From positions 4,334,383 to 4,398,382 of the forward strand of contig JYIP02000004.1 in NCBI GenBank assembly GCA_001051155.2: DNA of 64,000 bases, written 5' to 3'. The position numbers and the translations under genes were made by a program. Positions 30,793 to 44,259 of this stretch are shown piece after piece. Origin of the DNA: Chrysoporthe austroafricana. Lineage: Eukaryota; Ascomycota; Sordariomycetes; Diaporthales; Cryphonectriaceae. The notes under the pieces were generated by a model that searched no databases, was not told the DNA's origin, and saw only the letters and a program-made list of their open reading frames with translations. Each line of letters begins with the position of its first letter. Within the stretch, counting starts at the first letter, position 1.

Positions 30793-33654
30793 AGCGGCCA
30801 ACCCCCGGGGCGCGCTGCTGAAACCTCCCTCCCTCCGTCTTCACAACACTCCGCCGCCTTTTTCACGACTAACACAACACACACATCCGTGCTTGGGGGC
30901 TTGCGGCTCTCCGGAAGCCTCCGCACCGTAACGACTTTTGATACCGTATTTCAATGGGGATTGGAGTTTGGAGAGATGCCGAATTTGCTGCCTGCAGCCG
31001 AGATACCCTTCTGCACGAGCTTCGCCTTCTTCATCCTGTCGACCAGTTGACCCACATTCTCTTTTCGTCTTTTGGGACGGCTTGTGCCATGTCGGTGGTG
31101 GGGAAAGGGGGGTTAGGAAGGAGGATGGGCTGTGGTGTGGTCCAACAAACAACCTCAAAGAATCTCCCGCAGCCCGGCCCAGGCGCCCCCTCCCCAAAAC
31201 CCAGCGAGCCCCCGGCTTTTCTGGAGGACGCCTGGGGCCCTGTAATGATGAATCCCTCGTTCACACACACATATGCCGTCCGCGTATGCTCGGCATCCGC
31301 ACCGTTGGCAACCCCGTCAGCGGGGGTTTCCTGGGGCGCGGGAGGACGAATTCCATGACAAAGCGAGCATCTGTTAGCATCGTTTTCCGTTAAAAACATT
31401 GGCTTGTGGGATTTGTACATTCTCAATATTGTATAATCATTATCATCAGAACCTAGACCGGCAGCATTGCCTAGCAGCAACTTGCTCCCCTCCTCTCGAG
31501 GCTTGCTCAAATTGAATTTGACCCATGGAAACCCGGCCTCATCGCCCCCTCCCCATCCCCCATCCCAAAGCTCCCCCATAACGGGGCGACGTCAAAACCG
31601 TTTCTTTTCGTCTCGTGTCTGCAGGCAGCGGTCCCCAGTCCACACAAGGCAGGAACCTAGACTTGCGACGAACCCCTCCGCCCGCCCGCCCGCATGGGTG
31701 CAGTGCAGACGGCGCGGAAACATTCTCAGCTTGCGGACAAATTCCCCGACACGAGATCGCTACCCGAGTCAGCGACGCCGCCATTGGGAGGTACCGAATA
31801 AATAGTCAGGTTCCGCCTCCCCCCCCCCGTTTCCACTAGTAAGGACCGTTTTGTTTTACTTTTTTTCTATTGTTTGTGTATCTATATCTCTCTGCTCACG
31901 GTTATAAGAGGCAGTGCTGCGGAGGAGCCTAAGCGCTACTAGTGTTGCGGGAGGAGGAGTAAGTATACGAAGTACGGCGGAGCGACCCAGGCTTCCTGCG
32001 ACGAGGGCGAACTTCTGCGCCCGGCTTGATCCTCGTGATCGTTGTTGCTCCCCCTCCTTCCCCGTCCTTGGGACGTCGCCGCCCTGCGCCGCTATGAGGG
32101 ACCTCCTCCTCCGCCGTCTCGGCCGGGACGCCCAGCCCGTACCAGACGTCGCTGGTCGTCTAGAGTTTCAGACCTCCGTGGGTGGGTGACGAGCGTACCG
32201 GTTTCCCAGTGCTGTCATCTTGACGGCATATTCCGTAGTTGTACACTGGCGCGGCCTGGGTCCCGCGGAAAACACCCGCGGAGCATAGCCTCCTCCTTAG
32301 TCCGCGCAGGCCCGGGGAGAGACTATGGGGGCGGGGGACACTGCGGGCAGCACGTCTAACGACCGTCCGCGGTGGCAGAGATCGAGCCGCCCCGGCGGTT
32401 TGCTCACTTAATCCGAGCGGGATGGGAGTTGATAGGCCTGACATGGTCATCTTCATGCCGGCCTCAGCTGCGATTCGAGTCATTGGGCTGTAGGTGGGGG
32501 TCAAAGTGATTGATACTCTCTCTGCCCTCCTTCTCTTTACTCGCCACTTCATCAAGCCTACACACATGAATTCATTCAGGAAAAGGAGAAAGGAGTCGTA
32601 AATCTTCCCGTATTGTGGTATCTAAGCGGAGGAGCCGCACGTGTCCACGTATGACCAGAAGAGCACGCCATTACCATCGAGTAAAGAAGCCAAGGTAGAA
32701 TCCCTATCGTTGACCTATCCGTATGTTACATTGCGGGCCGCCAGGCTTGGTACATCCTTAGGCTCTGTCCCCCCCCCCCTTAACGATTCTTCGTGGAAAC
32801 CCCTAAGATTAATTTTCATATACCATCCTACAGACCGGCTACGAGTCGCATCTATATGGCCGCCAAGAAGGCCCGCTGCGGGACCTATCGCGCAACAACT
32901 GCCGAGACTTGGCCCGAGATCATGACCACGAGCTTTGGTATTATGATCACGCCGCCGGGCGACCAGCGCTTTCTTGCCATATCCCAAAGGCCCGAGATCT
33001 CCCAAGATAGAACTTGAGGACGCCGGAGCCCAGTGGGAGCAAAGAGGACCATAGGCTGACGCTTTCGCTCTACGATGTGTCAGCAAGTAGGCCAAAGCCA
33101 GCGGCAAGGTGGACGTGAACAACTAGGCCATGCTTACCTTGGTCATAAACCGTCAAAACTAATCTGCACCAAGCCTGCGTCTGAACAGGCCGGCTCTCAA
33201 AGAAGGAGGCAAGGTGACGAGACAGCCACAAACCCGGCTTCTACCCGGTCAGGGCTTACGGTGACTTGCCAGCGGAACCCCCGCGCCCGAGCTCGGTGAG
33301 GTGCAGCCCTGACTCACGCAGCCTGCAGTGGAGCGGTCTGCCGGAGGGGCAAGCTCGCCAAAGGCAAATTGGTACCTTGAGGCGTCGAGGGGCGGATTAT
33401 CCGATCGCAGCAGATACACCGCCAATGCCAAAAGCTGCAGCAGGGCTCACGCCCGTGAAGCCGGGCTCGCATATGCAGCCTGTGAAGGCACACGAGAGAT
33501 ACCGATGACGGTCGCGCGTTCGAGTTGGGTTCAGATCTCTCCCCCGAGCGCCCTCTGCTCTTCCGGACGTTGCTCCAGAGAGATAGTCGCCAAAGATTGT
33601 GAGATTCACCGGTATCCATGTCGAGACGTGTCGGCCGGAATGTCGAGGAGAAGC
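30793..33654. other. 2.9-kb intergenic region
   Basis: This region lies between convergent genes. Only overlapping frames without domains were seen. Homopolymer C runs occur near 31819 and 32770. No RNA gene recognised. Confidence 0.5.
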
Positions 33655-36466
33655 TCATATGATGGAGTCGATATCGGGAAACGGTAATCTCTTCCCTCCC
33701 GCCCTGTGATAGAAACCAGGGTGGTCATCATGGCCTCCACCGTACCCATGGACCGGGGCCACATAAGCATGCTGAGTCGTGGCTGCGGGGGGTGGTGGTT
33801 GTGGTGGTGCCGAGGGGGTATTGTACATGCTCATTGGCGTGGACCAGGAGCCAGCGCGGGCATACAGCTGCTGTTGAGGAATACCCTGTCCCTCGGGCAC
33901 CTGAGGCACCACGAGAGCCTGCATCACGGGAGACTGCTGCGGGAGGGCCAGCGTCCCGGGCTGCGCCTGACCATTCCGCGCTTCGGCGAGCCAAACCGGA
34001 ATGTCAGGTCTCTGGGACGAGCTTGAACTTCCTGCTTGGCTGGGCTCCACCGAAGAGGGCATGGCGGACAGGCTTGATGGCTGCCTTCTTGGGCGCAAGA
34101 GAACGTCTGCCCCGGACCTGTTGCGGTATTTGTCTCGGTCCTCGTAATCCGGCGGTGCGATCGCTTGTTCGAGCATATAGTGCGGACCTGGAAGTCGGAC
34201 ATTCCCCGGTGGTTTCCTGGCGGGCATTCTAAAAAGATGATGGGATTAGCACGACACAAAGAGGCCACAAGGAGTAGCACGGTCTCCCCGAGAACAAACG
34301 TACCCGATGGTCTCCCTGGGATTGTCGTAAGGAGTGCCTTGTTGGATCCCATCAACTGCAAGTCGAAGGTCGCGGGTCTTCTCAGACGGTTTTGTTAGCG
34401 ATCACCATGGACCGACCTGGCAGCAACGGCCTCGGAACACTCACGTGGATCTCGATGGTAGCTGGGAAGAACACGGCGAACGGGTCGAAGAGTTTCATAT
34501 TGGACTGGATCAGCGCAGCCAAAGTATCGTCGGTGACGACTTCTTCGCGTATGAGCGGGGCCGAACTGCCCTCTTCTAGATTGTCGTAGAGACGGTGCTG
34601 CCTCGCGGCCAGAAGCACTTTGGTGACTTGGATGATGTGGACAACCTACCAAGATAAATGTTAGCTTGCCAGGAACCCTACCTAGACCCTGACTGAGCAG
34701 GGCATAGAGCACGAGGATTGAAGGGGAAACCCTAGGGGCGTACCAATGTCTGGTCGACCGTCAGGAGTCTTTCTCTCCCGTCGACCCACGGTCTCTGGTT
34801 GGCGATTGCCTGCGCGGTTCGCCAGAACCGAGAGAGGCTGATGGCGTACCCGACCGCCTGCTTCTGTGATTTCATCACAAAGTCCGGAGGCAGCTGCTTC
34901 GCGACCTCCGCGCTCGCCTCCTCCCGCAGGCCCGGGATCGAGAACCTGTACAGGTCGATGTACAGCTCCCAGAACGTGGTGTACAGCATGACGAAGCTCC
35001 CGCAGTCCGGCGAGTTGAACCAGCGCTCGACGATGGACATATCCGAGACCTTGAGGTATTCTGGCAGCGTCTGGTTGAAGTTGAGGAGCATGTTCTGCAG
35101 CTTGTTCACCTGGTTCAGGAACTGCGAGGGCTCCAGCCGGGAAGTCCGGGGGTGGCGCGTTGGCGGGTCCGCAAGTTTCTTCGTAACCCCGAGGATGTGA
35201 TGTTTTGCCCTGTGAAGGTGTATGTGGTACACGCACAGCGGTGTGGACGTCGCCCCCGTCATGTCGCCGCCTGTAGGAAAGTCCCTGTCAGTGGAAGGGA
35301 ATTTCAGATGCATGACCTCGTCCCGCAGGATGAGGTGTTCATCGAAACCACTCGCCATGTAGCGATCCAGCTTCCAGATTGTCCAGACGACGCGGCGGAG
35401 GATTTCCTGCTTGATAGGCGTGTCGACCGCGCCGTCCCAGTTCATCTGCAGGGCAGTGATCATACGCCCGGCAAGACCCATATACATCCAGACCTTTGCC
35501 ATCTGAGACTCCACCCAGAAGTGGCAGATCGTCAGCAGGAGGATGATCAGGTTCTCGAGCCCATCGCCGCCTGTGAGGAACGAGCTGATCTGCTGCAAGA
35601 CGAACTGGTCGACATCTTCGGCACACCTTTCAGCAAACAGAGGCAAGCTCCTAGACCCCGGGATGAGGAACCTGGCTGTGATCGCGCATACGCATCGGAC
35701 GATGTGTGGGTTCAGCGTTTTCTCCTGAATCCCCTGATACGTCTGTTCTGGGTGGAAGATGCTCATGAGAGGCAACCTGCCCCACGTATCAAACCAAACG
35801 TCGAAATGCCTCAGGAGCAGATCCGCCCGGGCGAGGATATCTCTACAGAATGAGCCGGTTAGAAGGAGCGTGGAAGAAAACAACAAGAGAAAGCTGTTGC
35901 ACGATACCATAATAAGCGGTACAGGTGTAATAGAAGGAAGACAGAGCACACCAGAGAATCAGGAGGAAGCTTGCAAGGCAGGACAGAGTCTGGAAAGAGC
36001 GCATGCTGGAGTGGCCCTCTGCTTCATGTTTGAAGAGAGCGACACATACGTACTCCGAGATAAGTATGTTTCCGACGGAGGGTCTCCGGTTCGAATCCGT
36101 CAGGGCAGGCGACACGCTCGACGCGCAGGGCGAGATGAGCTGCTTGGCCTCGGCACTGACGACGGACGGCAGCGCTCGAGAGGCGACGTTCTGGACCGGG
36201 TTCAGAGGCGTGGAAGGTGAGACGCCCGGAGCAGAGGCGAATTTCCGCCTGGACACCTTGTACTCGCAGTTGAGGCCGTTCTCAAGGCATCTCTTGCATT
36301 TCGGGAACTCTCCGGAGCACTTGGTCTTGTGAGAGTGACAGGCCTCACAAGCGCGCTGCGCACGCTTCCGACGAGTGCCGGCCTCCGTGAGGTCTTGCGT
36401 CGGGGTCACTCGCGAGACTTCAGACACAACTGAGGTTAGTCGAGGGACACTGCGGTACGACATCAT
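33655..36466 (-). CDS. Zn2Cys6 transcription factor
   Basis: Predicted 787-residue nuclear regulator in five exons on the minus strand: 36466-36054, 35842-34744, 34645-34445, 34380-34304, 34228-33655. All junctions keep phase and have GTACGT, GTACGC, GTGAGT, GTACGT donors; the fourth exon could start three bases later. The zinc cluster reads ACEACHSHKTKC then CKRCLENGLNC (C-x2-C-x6-C twice), preceded by basic RRKRAQR. The middle region (DILARADLLLRHFDVWFDTW, then LENLIILLLTICHFWVESQM, IWKLDRYMASGFDEHLIL) is the fungal transcription-factor regulatory domain. The C-terminal part carries TRDLRLAVDGIQQGTPYDNP and a Pro/Gln-rich tail likely to act in activation. The first intron is long (211 nt). 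Target genes are unknown; LYS2 lies 2.7 kb upstream but no link can be claimed. Confidence 0.88.
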
Positions 36467-36980
36467 GTGTCGGGCGTGGGACGGGACTCAAGCCCGGGTG
36501 TGGGACACGGTCTGGAGAAAACATGCCCAGGACCGACTCTCACGACGAAGATGCTAATGGGAGGGGGTGGGGTGCGGACTGGCATAGGAATACGAGAGAA
36601 GGGACGCGCAGGGGGATAATGAATATCCCGAGATAGTGTATGGTGTGCGAAGGCGGACAGAGGGCAGCACAACACGGCGAAGAGACGAGGCCGTTGAAGA
36701 TAACGGCACCGGGATAAGTAACGGCTGCCATGCGCGGTGCCGTGTGCTCTGCCACACCCTCTGCCCCCAAGGACATGTAGAAACAGGGACGCTCTGCTCA
36801 CCTTTCTCTCCATCGTCTGCGACGAAGCCGCATCTTATATTGGCCTTGGCGCATTTCTCGCAGGGCGCACCAAATTCATTGCCCGGCCGCCCGGAGCATT
36901 TAATCTAGGGGTTCCTCGTCAGCCAGGCAGGCCAAGCCAGTTCAAGCGCCGCGCTGTGTCTGCGATCCATCCGAGGGCTG

Positions 36981-37083
<103 letters not shown>

Positions 37084-37126
37084 CGCGCGGGNGGGGAGGG
37101 AGGGGGAGGGGGAGAGGGGGGGAGGG

Positions 37127-37127
37127 A

Positions 37128-37173
<46 letters not shown>

Positions 37174-37177
37174 GAGC
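37127..37177 (+). repeat. (GA)n microsatellite, block 2
   Basis: GA-rich block with one CA interruption, again ending in a GC run. Confidence 0.9.
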
Positions 37178-37366
37178 GCGCGCGCGGGCGGAGGGAGGCT
37201 GTATGCGACCACGATTGACGGAAGCGCATCCGGCGCGGCAGCGGTCTTACAACAGCCGGCAATCACAGGTGCGCGCGGCGGCCCTCGTGCCACGCCGGCC
37301 CGGGGGGGGGGAGCGAGTGGGAGATAGGTTGAACGCGGTGGGCAATCAATTCGGCTCATCCCTTAC

Positions 37367-37558
37367 CTTTCGCAGTCTGCAGGTCGAGCAGCTGTCATTG
37401 GCGCCGCCCAGCCGGGGCCGCTTCGGGGCGGACGGCTGGGTCGTCGAGGGCGGCTCGTGCTGGTGGTGATGGTACGGCGGGCTGGAGCTGCTGCTGGATG
37501 TCGCGATGCCGCCGCCGGCTGTCGCCGCGAGCGCGGGCGCGAGCGCGGGCGTATCCAT
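37367..37558 (-). CDS. Orphan first exon of a Zn2Cys6-type factor
   Basis: ATG at 37558 opens a 64-codon exon: an Ala/Ser/Pro-rich leader with a His patch, then PSAPKRPRLGGANDSCSTCRLRK, cut here into PSAPKRPRLGG and SCSTCRLRK. CSTCRLRK is the classic first half of a fungal zinc cluster, and many such genes have an intron exactly after this Lys. A good donor (GTAAGG) follows at 37366. I could not find a second exon with the remaining Cys residues in the 900 nt downstream, where the GA microsatellite lies. The gene is therefore either truncated or its continuation has a long intron. It is a different cluster from that of the 36466 gene. Confidence 0.4.
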
Positions 37559-39175
37559 TTACGCATCTGACTTAGGTTCGTGTTCGGGTCGCGGCCTCGC
37601 TGGGGGGGTAGAGAGGGAGAGAGAGAGAAAGGAAAAAAAAACAAAAATTGCGGGTCAACAACGAGGATGCAGGGCAGCGCACATGGCTGGGTGGTTAGGG
37701 GGCCGCTCCCTCTCGTCTGCTGATTCGGATCGCGATGATGGCTGTGCAGGAGTCGCAACGGCGGGCGAGGGACCTGCGTCTGTCTATCTCTGGGGGGGAC
37801 GAGGGCAGAGGCTGGCCGGTACTGCGCATGGACGGGCGCGTGGGCAGAGTGGCAGAGAAGGGTGTCGGTGTCGAGGCCTAGCTGTCTCCGACGGGCGACG
37901 CTGCGGCTGGACGCGCTGAGGATGAGATGAGGATGGGATGGGTTGGGTTGGGTTGCTAGTCGCCTTTCCCGGGTTGCCATGCGCCCTGGAGGAAGCGTCT
38001 TCATCGAAATGCCCTCGAATCCTTCCCGGTGGCGCATGGTGGAAGCTAGGCTGCGTTGGTGGCTGTCTTACGGGGGGCGCGGGGGGGGGGTGGGGTGTCT
38101 CGATGTGGAAGGAGAATCACGCCCCTCCCAGGACGGCCCTGGGCCCCTTTTCCCTCCCAGCGCCCTCTCGTCCCTCTCTGGCACGAGCACCCTGCAGGCG
38201 CCCACAGGGCCGACTAGCCTCTGATTGGGGCGCTGACGCTGCGGGCTCCTGGGCGAGAGGGCCGAGGGGCGGGTCCACCCGGACGGTCAGCCGGAAGGGT
38301 GCAGGTCAGCCTGTGTGGGATAGACACGGCGAAGATCGTCGATGTCGACGTCGACGTCGAGGCCCTCGATGGCGACGGACGAGCAGAGGAGGCCAGCCAG
38401 CGCCGTGCTCCTCTCGCGGGGAGAGGGTCCTTCGTCAGCGCATCGCATCGCATCGCATCGCATCGCATCGCATCGCATCGCATCGATCCATCGCCAGGGG
38501 GTGCCCAGGGAGCGGGATCCAGTGAACAGTACGGGATGCATAGCAGAGATCCTGGGTTTTAATTGCCGGGAACCAGCTAGGCCTGCCTTGCCTGCCCTGC
38601 CTGCCTCCCTCCCGCCTGGCCAACCGACCGACCAGAGGGCCGCCAGGGCGCGTGCATGTCGTGATCGTCCAGACAGACAGGCGATGGTTGCATCCGTTCG
38701 CAGATGCGAGACGTCGCGAAACCTCGCTTCCTCCTTGGTCCCCCTGCGCGCATCCAGCCTGGCGTTGGCCGCGCCGGGGATCTGGATCCTGCCTGACCAG
38801 ACGCCGACCCCGGCCGGGGAGGGTGGTTCGGCGATCTCTGCTCTCGTCCAGGACGAAGACTCGGCCCGGCCACATCACCCGGGAAGCGAGTGCTCCCAGA
38901 AGAGGAGGGGCCCTGCAGAAGAGCAATCTCCCCAGGCTGCAGAGAGGCCCGCTGTGCCGGAGAGACTTGTTGGCCTTCCTGGGCGGAGACACGAACACGA
39001 CACCACCAGGGGAGAGAGGGGGGCCCGGCGGGGAGGGGGGGCGTAGGGGAATGTCTTGACCTTCGCAGCGCTAGAGAGTCGCCACCGCTTTCTTAAGATT
39101 AACACATCTATCTACATTGCAACACATTTTTGTCTAAGCCGTCTGCCGATAGTGAGCAGGAAAAGGAATGAATGC
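37559..39175. other. GC-rich spacer
   Basis: No gene recognised. It contains the pentanucleotide repeat at 38438-38484. Long frames are overlapping and compositionally biased. Confidence 0.45.
38438..38484 (+). repeat. (CGCAT)n pentanucleotide repeat
   Basis: Nine tandem CGCAT units ending in CGATC. Confidence 0.95.
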
Positions 39176-42100
39176 CTACGACGCGCCGCCCCGTCCGCCC
39201 GCCGCATCCCTCGCCCTCGCCGCGTCGACCTTGATGTCCGGCAGCGGCCGCCCGCGCCCCGACGGCCACCCGATGTACTTGATCTCGGCGAGGTACCGCA
39301 GGTACCGCCCCACGTCCTCCCGCGACACGCCGTACCCGCCGCTCTCGTCCACGCCCGTGAACCGGTCCGCGTCCCGCCGCAGCACCGCCACCGCGTTGCG
39401 GTCGTCCAGCTCCGGCGCCCGCGTGTTGGCCGGCAGGTCGTTGACGCAGAAGTGGAAGAGCGGCAGCAGCGCGTTCTGCTCCGCGTCCTTCTCCAGCGGG
39501 CCCGCCGACACGAACCGCTCCAGCGCCGCCTTCCAGTCGTCGTAGCTCGCCTCCGGCGTCGCGTAGCCGTAGTGCTCCAGGATCGAGAGGTACTCGCTCA
39601 TGCGCAGCCGCGGGTGCGCCGTGACGTGGACCACGTTGACGCCGTGGCCGTTGCGGAGCGGGTTGAGCGCGCCGGCCACCACGACGCGCGCGACGTGGTT
39701 GACGGGCACCGCGTTGACCGTGTTGATGATGCGCGGCCGCGACGACAGCTGGATGCAGCCCTTGAGCATGCGGATCAGGAAGTCGTCCACGTTGCACACG
39801 CCCGTCTCGGAGTCGCCGAGGATGTACCCCGGCCGGATGATGGTGCCCTGGAGGCCGCGCCGCCCGGCCTCGCGGATCAGCTGCTCCGACACCCACTTCG
39901 TCTGCCCGTAGCCCGTGCCCAGGCCGGTGCGGCTGCCCTGCATGTCGTCTTCTTCCAGGATCGAGCCCTGCCCCGTGCGGGTCTGCTCTTCCGAGAGCTT
40001 GATATAGTGGTCGGTGTCGAGGACCGCGGTCGAGCTGACAAAGGAGAAGAGCTTGGGCTTGCCCGTGTTGCACAGCCTCATCGCCTCGATGGTGGAGAGG
40101 ACATTGGGCGCGACCATGTCCTGGTACCGCTTGACCCAGTGGACGGAGGCGCCGTTGTGGATGACCACGTCGACCTCCTGGCTCAACGACGTCCACGTCT
40201 GGTCGTCGATGCCGAGCTGTGGCTGCGAGAGATCACCGACAGCACAGCTCAGCCTCGATGTCCAGTCGTCGTTCCATACCCCGTTACCTTGGAGTGAGCG
40301 CCGTATGCGCTCGAGTGCCGCAGCAGGGTCTTTAGCACCTCGCACATGAGCTATCAGCCTGATCCCGGACTGCGTCCGCTCCAGGATCTCCTTGATGAGG
40401 TAGGAGCCCAAAAACCCAGTAGCACCGGTGAGGAAGACGGTCAGGCTGCCAGACGATGCGATAGCATCCGCGTCTGCGGACTGGTACTTCTCCGGGAGAG
40501 TAGCAATCAGCTCGTCCAGAGACTTGGCATAAGCAGGCACACCGTCCTCGACGGCCTCGCTTGCACCACTCTTGCCCTTCTCCACCTGCGCCGCGAAGCC
40601 AGCCAGGGTCGGGAACTCGTAGAGGGTGTTGATGGAGACGTCCACGCCCAGGTCCTTGCGGGTGGTCAAGAGGAGCTGCTGGGCCAGCAGAGAGTGGCCG
40701 CCCAGGTCGAAGAAGCTTTGATCTCGCCGGATGGTCTTGGGGTTGAGACCACGCACGAGCTCTGCCCATTTCTCAGCCACGGCCCTCTCGGAATCGGTCA
40801 AAGACTCCCAGTATTTCAGGTCTTCCTCCGATGCCTCCTCGGTCCGTTCAGCAACATCAGGGAAGGGCAGGTTGGGCTTGTCGACCTTGCCGTTGGGGTT
40901 CAGCGGCAGCTTGTTGAGCACGATGTAGATCGTAGGCACCGCGTAGACCGGCAGTCGAGACTTCAGGTGATCGCGAACCTCGGTTTGCATCCGTCGGTAC
41001 TTCTTCAGGTAGACCGTGACAGACCCCATCTCGACGCCCTCGTCTTCCACGTCCTCAAGTTTGTACGTCGACAGCCACTTCTGCCATTCCTTCTGTTCAG
41101 GAACTATGTAGCTGACCAGCGTGGGCTCTTCATTCCGATCTCTTCGGACGAGCGTCTTGCAGTCCCGGATCAGTGAGTGCTGGCTCAAGTTGCTGTCAAT
41201 GTCGTTCAGCTCGATACGGAAACCTCGGATCTTGACCTGGTCGTCGGCTCGTCCGGTGCACTCGACGTCTCCTGACTCCAGATAACGACCCAGATCGCCA
41301 GTTCTGTAGAGTCTGTCGCGAGGGCCCTGGTAATACTTTCGCCATGGCTCGTTCTTGTTGTTCTTGGCGTCAAGCTCGACCCACTTCTGGTTGTCGACGA
41401 ACCAGTTCATGAGGAACTTCTCCTTGTTCTTCTCCTCATCTCCGAGATAGCCCTCGGCTAGACCAGCGGCACGGCAGTAAATCTCACCCACTTCCCCCAC
41501 CTGGCACATTCGGGCTCGGTCCTCGCGGCTGACCACCAACAGCTGCACATTTTGCATACCCTTACCGGCCGGGACAGTATCCTTAAGCCTGTCCAGGTAG
41601 TCGGGGTCTCTGGCCGCGCTGGGGATCTCGTAGTAGCTGACCGCTCGCTGCGTCTCGGTTGTTCCGTACATGTTGATAATATTTGCGTTGACAGCCAGTC
41701 GTCTGAGCACGCGGCAGTCTCTTGTCGTCAGGACATCACCGACGAAGAATACGTGCTCAAGACTTGGAAACTCTGCTGTTGCGCCACCGACCAGGATCTG
41801 TCCCATAGCTGGTGTCAGGTGGCTGACTGTCGGTTTGTGCTCTCCCATCCATTCCGCCAGCTTCTCGTGCTGGATATCCTCCCTTGACGGCACGAGCAGT
41901 TGTGCTCCCAAGAACAATGGCGTGAACACATCCCTTTGCACGGGATCGTGAGCGATGCCAGAAAGAAGGGTGAACTTGCTCTCCGACGTCAGGTGGAATC
42001 GCTCCGACATCCAGGTATAGTACTTAGTCAAGCTGAAGTGTCGACCGAGAACGCCCTTGGGTCGCCCCTCGCTTCCGGAGGTGAAGGACAGGGTGGGATT

Positions 42101-42885
42101 TGAGTCTGGCCCCACAACGACGTCCGGAGGCGCTGCTGCCTTTTCTCTAGCGCTCCCAAACACATCCTTCCCGTTCACCTCACCACCAACGAGGTATCCA
42201 TCATCTCGGATGCGAAGGTCGGGCACTTCTGCCTTCAGCTGCAACGAGTCGTCGATGTAGCTCTGGACAAGAGGGGCCAGAGGTCCGTTCTCGTCGGTGG
42301 CTCGGCCGATCCTGATGAGAGCCCGCGGCTGGGAAACTTCCAAGTAGACCTTGAGATTGGTAAGCCCCTGCCAAACAACATAGCAAAGCGGTCTTGGTCC
42401 GGATGGGCAAGGGGCGGAATCTCGCCAGGCTGTCTGTCTGCCCTCGAGTCCTGCCACGGCCTCATCCAAGTGAGGTGACTCACCTGTTGACGAGCTGGAG
42501 GATATGCCGGATCCAACACGGTCATAGTAGCACCAGAAGCCTGAAGGTCGTGTCAGAACAATTTAATTCACCCTCTGCAGAAGGAGACCAGCAAACTCAC
42601 CAATGTGCCCATCATACAAACGACCAGATCCACCGACCGATGGGCCCAGATCATGACCACATCCCCATTCGTAACGCCCGCATCATGCAGGTAGTGAGCG
42701 AGGACATTCGAGGCCTCGTAGATCTGGCGATAGGTGAACCTCCTCTCTGGTGTCGTTGACGTCTTGGTCTCGACGACACATGTGCTGTCGGGGCTTCTCT
42801 CTGCGGAAGCCCTGAAGCGCTCGTGTATGGGGCCGACAAAGCCTGACCAGTCTAGGTCCACGGTGGGATCAGGCAGTTGCGACAT
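39176..42885 (-). CDS. LYS2: L-2-aminoadipate reductase (lysine synthesis)
   Basis: Catalyses ATP- and NADPH-dependent reduction of 2-aminoadipate to the semialdehyde in the fungal lysine pathway, with 4'-phosphopantetheine as carrier. Exons on the minus strand: 42885-42601, 42540-42484, 42349-39176; introns 60 and 134 nt, all phase 0; 1171 residues, close to the usual fungal length. Adenylation domain: MIWAHRSVDLVVCMMGTL, TVLDPAYPP across exon 2, LSFTSGSEGRPKG (about residue 201), NMYGTTETQRAVSYYEIP, YRTGDLGRY. Carrier domain: DQSFFDLGGHSLLAQQ, with the pantetheinylated Ser near residue 660. Reductase domain: VFLTGATGFLGSYLIKEIL (NADPH-binding), YGQTKWVSEQLIREAG with the Tyr/Lys pair, GTIIRPGYILGDSETG. 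Start ATG 42885 (MSQLPDPTVDLDW). Generic NRPS-like reductases are the alternative, but the A-domain sequence is LYS2-specific. Confidence 0.96.
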
Positions 42886-43997
42886 GGTCCTCTAGTATCT
42901 CCCTGTCTTTGGGATTGGTTATGCAAATATGAAGGACCAGTTCCGGGTGTAGGTGGAGGCAATTGATGGTCTTTTGAAAATTTCGGTCTCCCTTTTAAGT
43001 GACTAACACGACCACGATCCAGCGCTCACGGTCAGAGCTTCAAAATCCTTGCCAGGTATGATGCATAAAGATCCGACTGCGGAGGTTGCCCTAGTGGCCC
43101 AGTATGGTATAGTAAGCTATTGGATTTCAGGTGGGGCCCCTGTCCGAATAAGCCGGGATCATGCATTGCAGCAAACCCACTTACAGTTACAACGTCTTCA
43201 GTCCATTGTTCCCTATATTCAACACCCAAGGCACCAGGTGCAGCCTCCAAAATGACAGAGACAAGACCTACCATCCACCTTCAACTTATGCTGGTTATGG
43301 GTCCCGACGACCTCCTTCGGCAGCTTCAAACGGCTGCGAGGAGACCGCATCGCCCTCTGCAGATTAATGAATGAATTGCCTGAAGGTCTAGGCTATAATT
43401 ATCTCTGTTAGTCTACATAGCCTGCAAGTCTGGTGCTGGGACTGTGCCATGTCAACCAGCCGCAGACTACCTGGGCGATTGACTGCTGGCAATCTGGAGA
43501 TAAGCCAGACAAGTAAAGGGGGCATTTGGAGCTCAGATATACTGGATGCAATCAGTGGTCACCAAACATACCATCATCCGCAGCAAACCGCTATCAACTC
43601 AAGGCAACTACTCGCCGCAGCCCGCTTCTGAGTGCACATACCTGGACCCTGAGCGATGATCTCACGTTGAGGTCTTTGCACACGCCCTCATGGAATCTTG
43701 AGTCAATGGCTGTGTCATCTGGAAGCTAGAGTGTCTTCGATCATGAGACCCTTTGAAAGGACCCTGCTCATACCAGTGTTCCTCGTTGTTTCTCCATCAC
43801 TCAACTATGACTTCAGTGACAGTTGTTTTGCATGGGGCAAGGTATCTATGCACCAGTCTTTCTATCTCGAAGTGCCATCTCTTAGGATGATTACCCTTTC
43901 TCTCTTGTATTCTATTTATACCCCCCTGGTAATCCCTCTTGATTTTGACCCTTTGTGCATTATAATCATCTAGCGGGGGAAATCTTTGTGGAAGTGT
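42886..43997. other. Intergenic
   Basis: LYS2 upstream region and spacer before the tandem repeat. No gene recognised. Confidence 0.5.
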
Positions 43998-44019
43998 CAC
44001 AAGAGCATTATGTGAATGG

Positions 44020-44027
44020 CACGTGAC
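44020..44027 (+). promoter_or_regulatory. CACGTGAC E-box, unit 1
   Basis: CACGTGAC, a bHLH-type site, lies 233 nt before the ATG of the small gene and is conserved in unit 2. Confidence 0.4.
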
Positions 44028-44259
44028 CTGCCTTCACTGAAAGCCTTCGCTATGATCCACTTGATCGACTGCGTAGTAATGCCTACTACAAATAGCCAGT
44101 TGTTTGCCTCCCTGGATTGAAAGAATTCAGACAACCTAACCCACAGCTTTTCAGACCCTACCATCAACTTCACAACAAACAAGCAACATCAAGAAGCTGC
44201 TCCGGGGAAGGAAGATCATTCGTCTTGTCGTGTCCAGTCAAATATCGGAACTCTAGAAA

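Noticed and set aside
36080..36110. GGTTCGAATCC resembling a tRNA B box
   Set aside because: It lies inside exon 1 of the Zn2Cys6 gene (minus strand codes LTDSNRR) and no cloverleaf surrounds it.
39056..40297. 413-codon plus-strand open frame
   Set aside because: It is the antisense shadow of the GC-rich LYS2 reductase domain; its Arg/Val/Asp-biased sequence has no domain.
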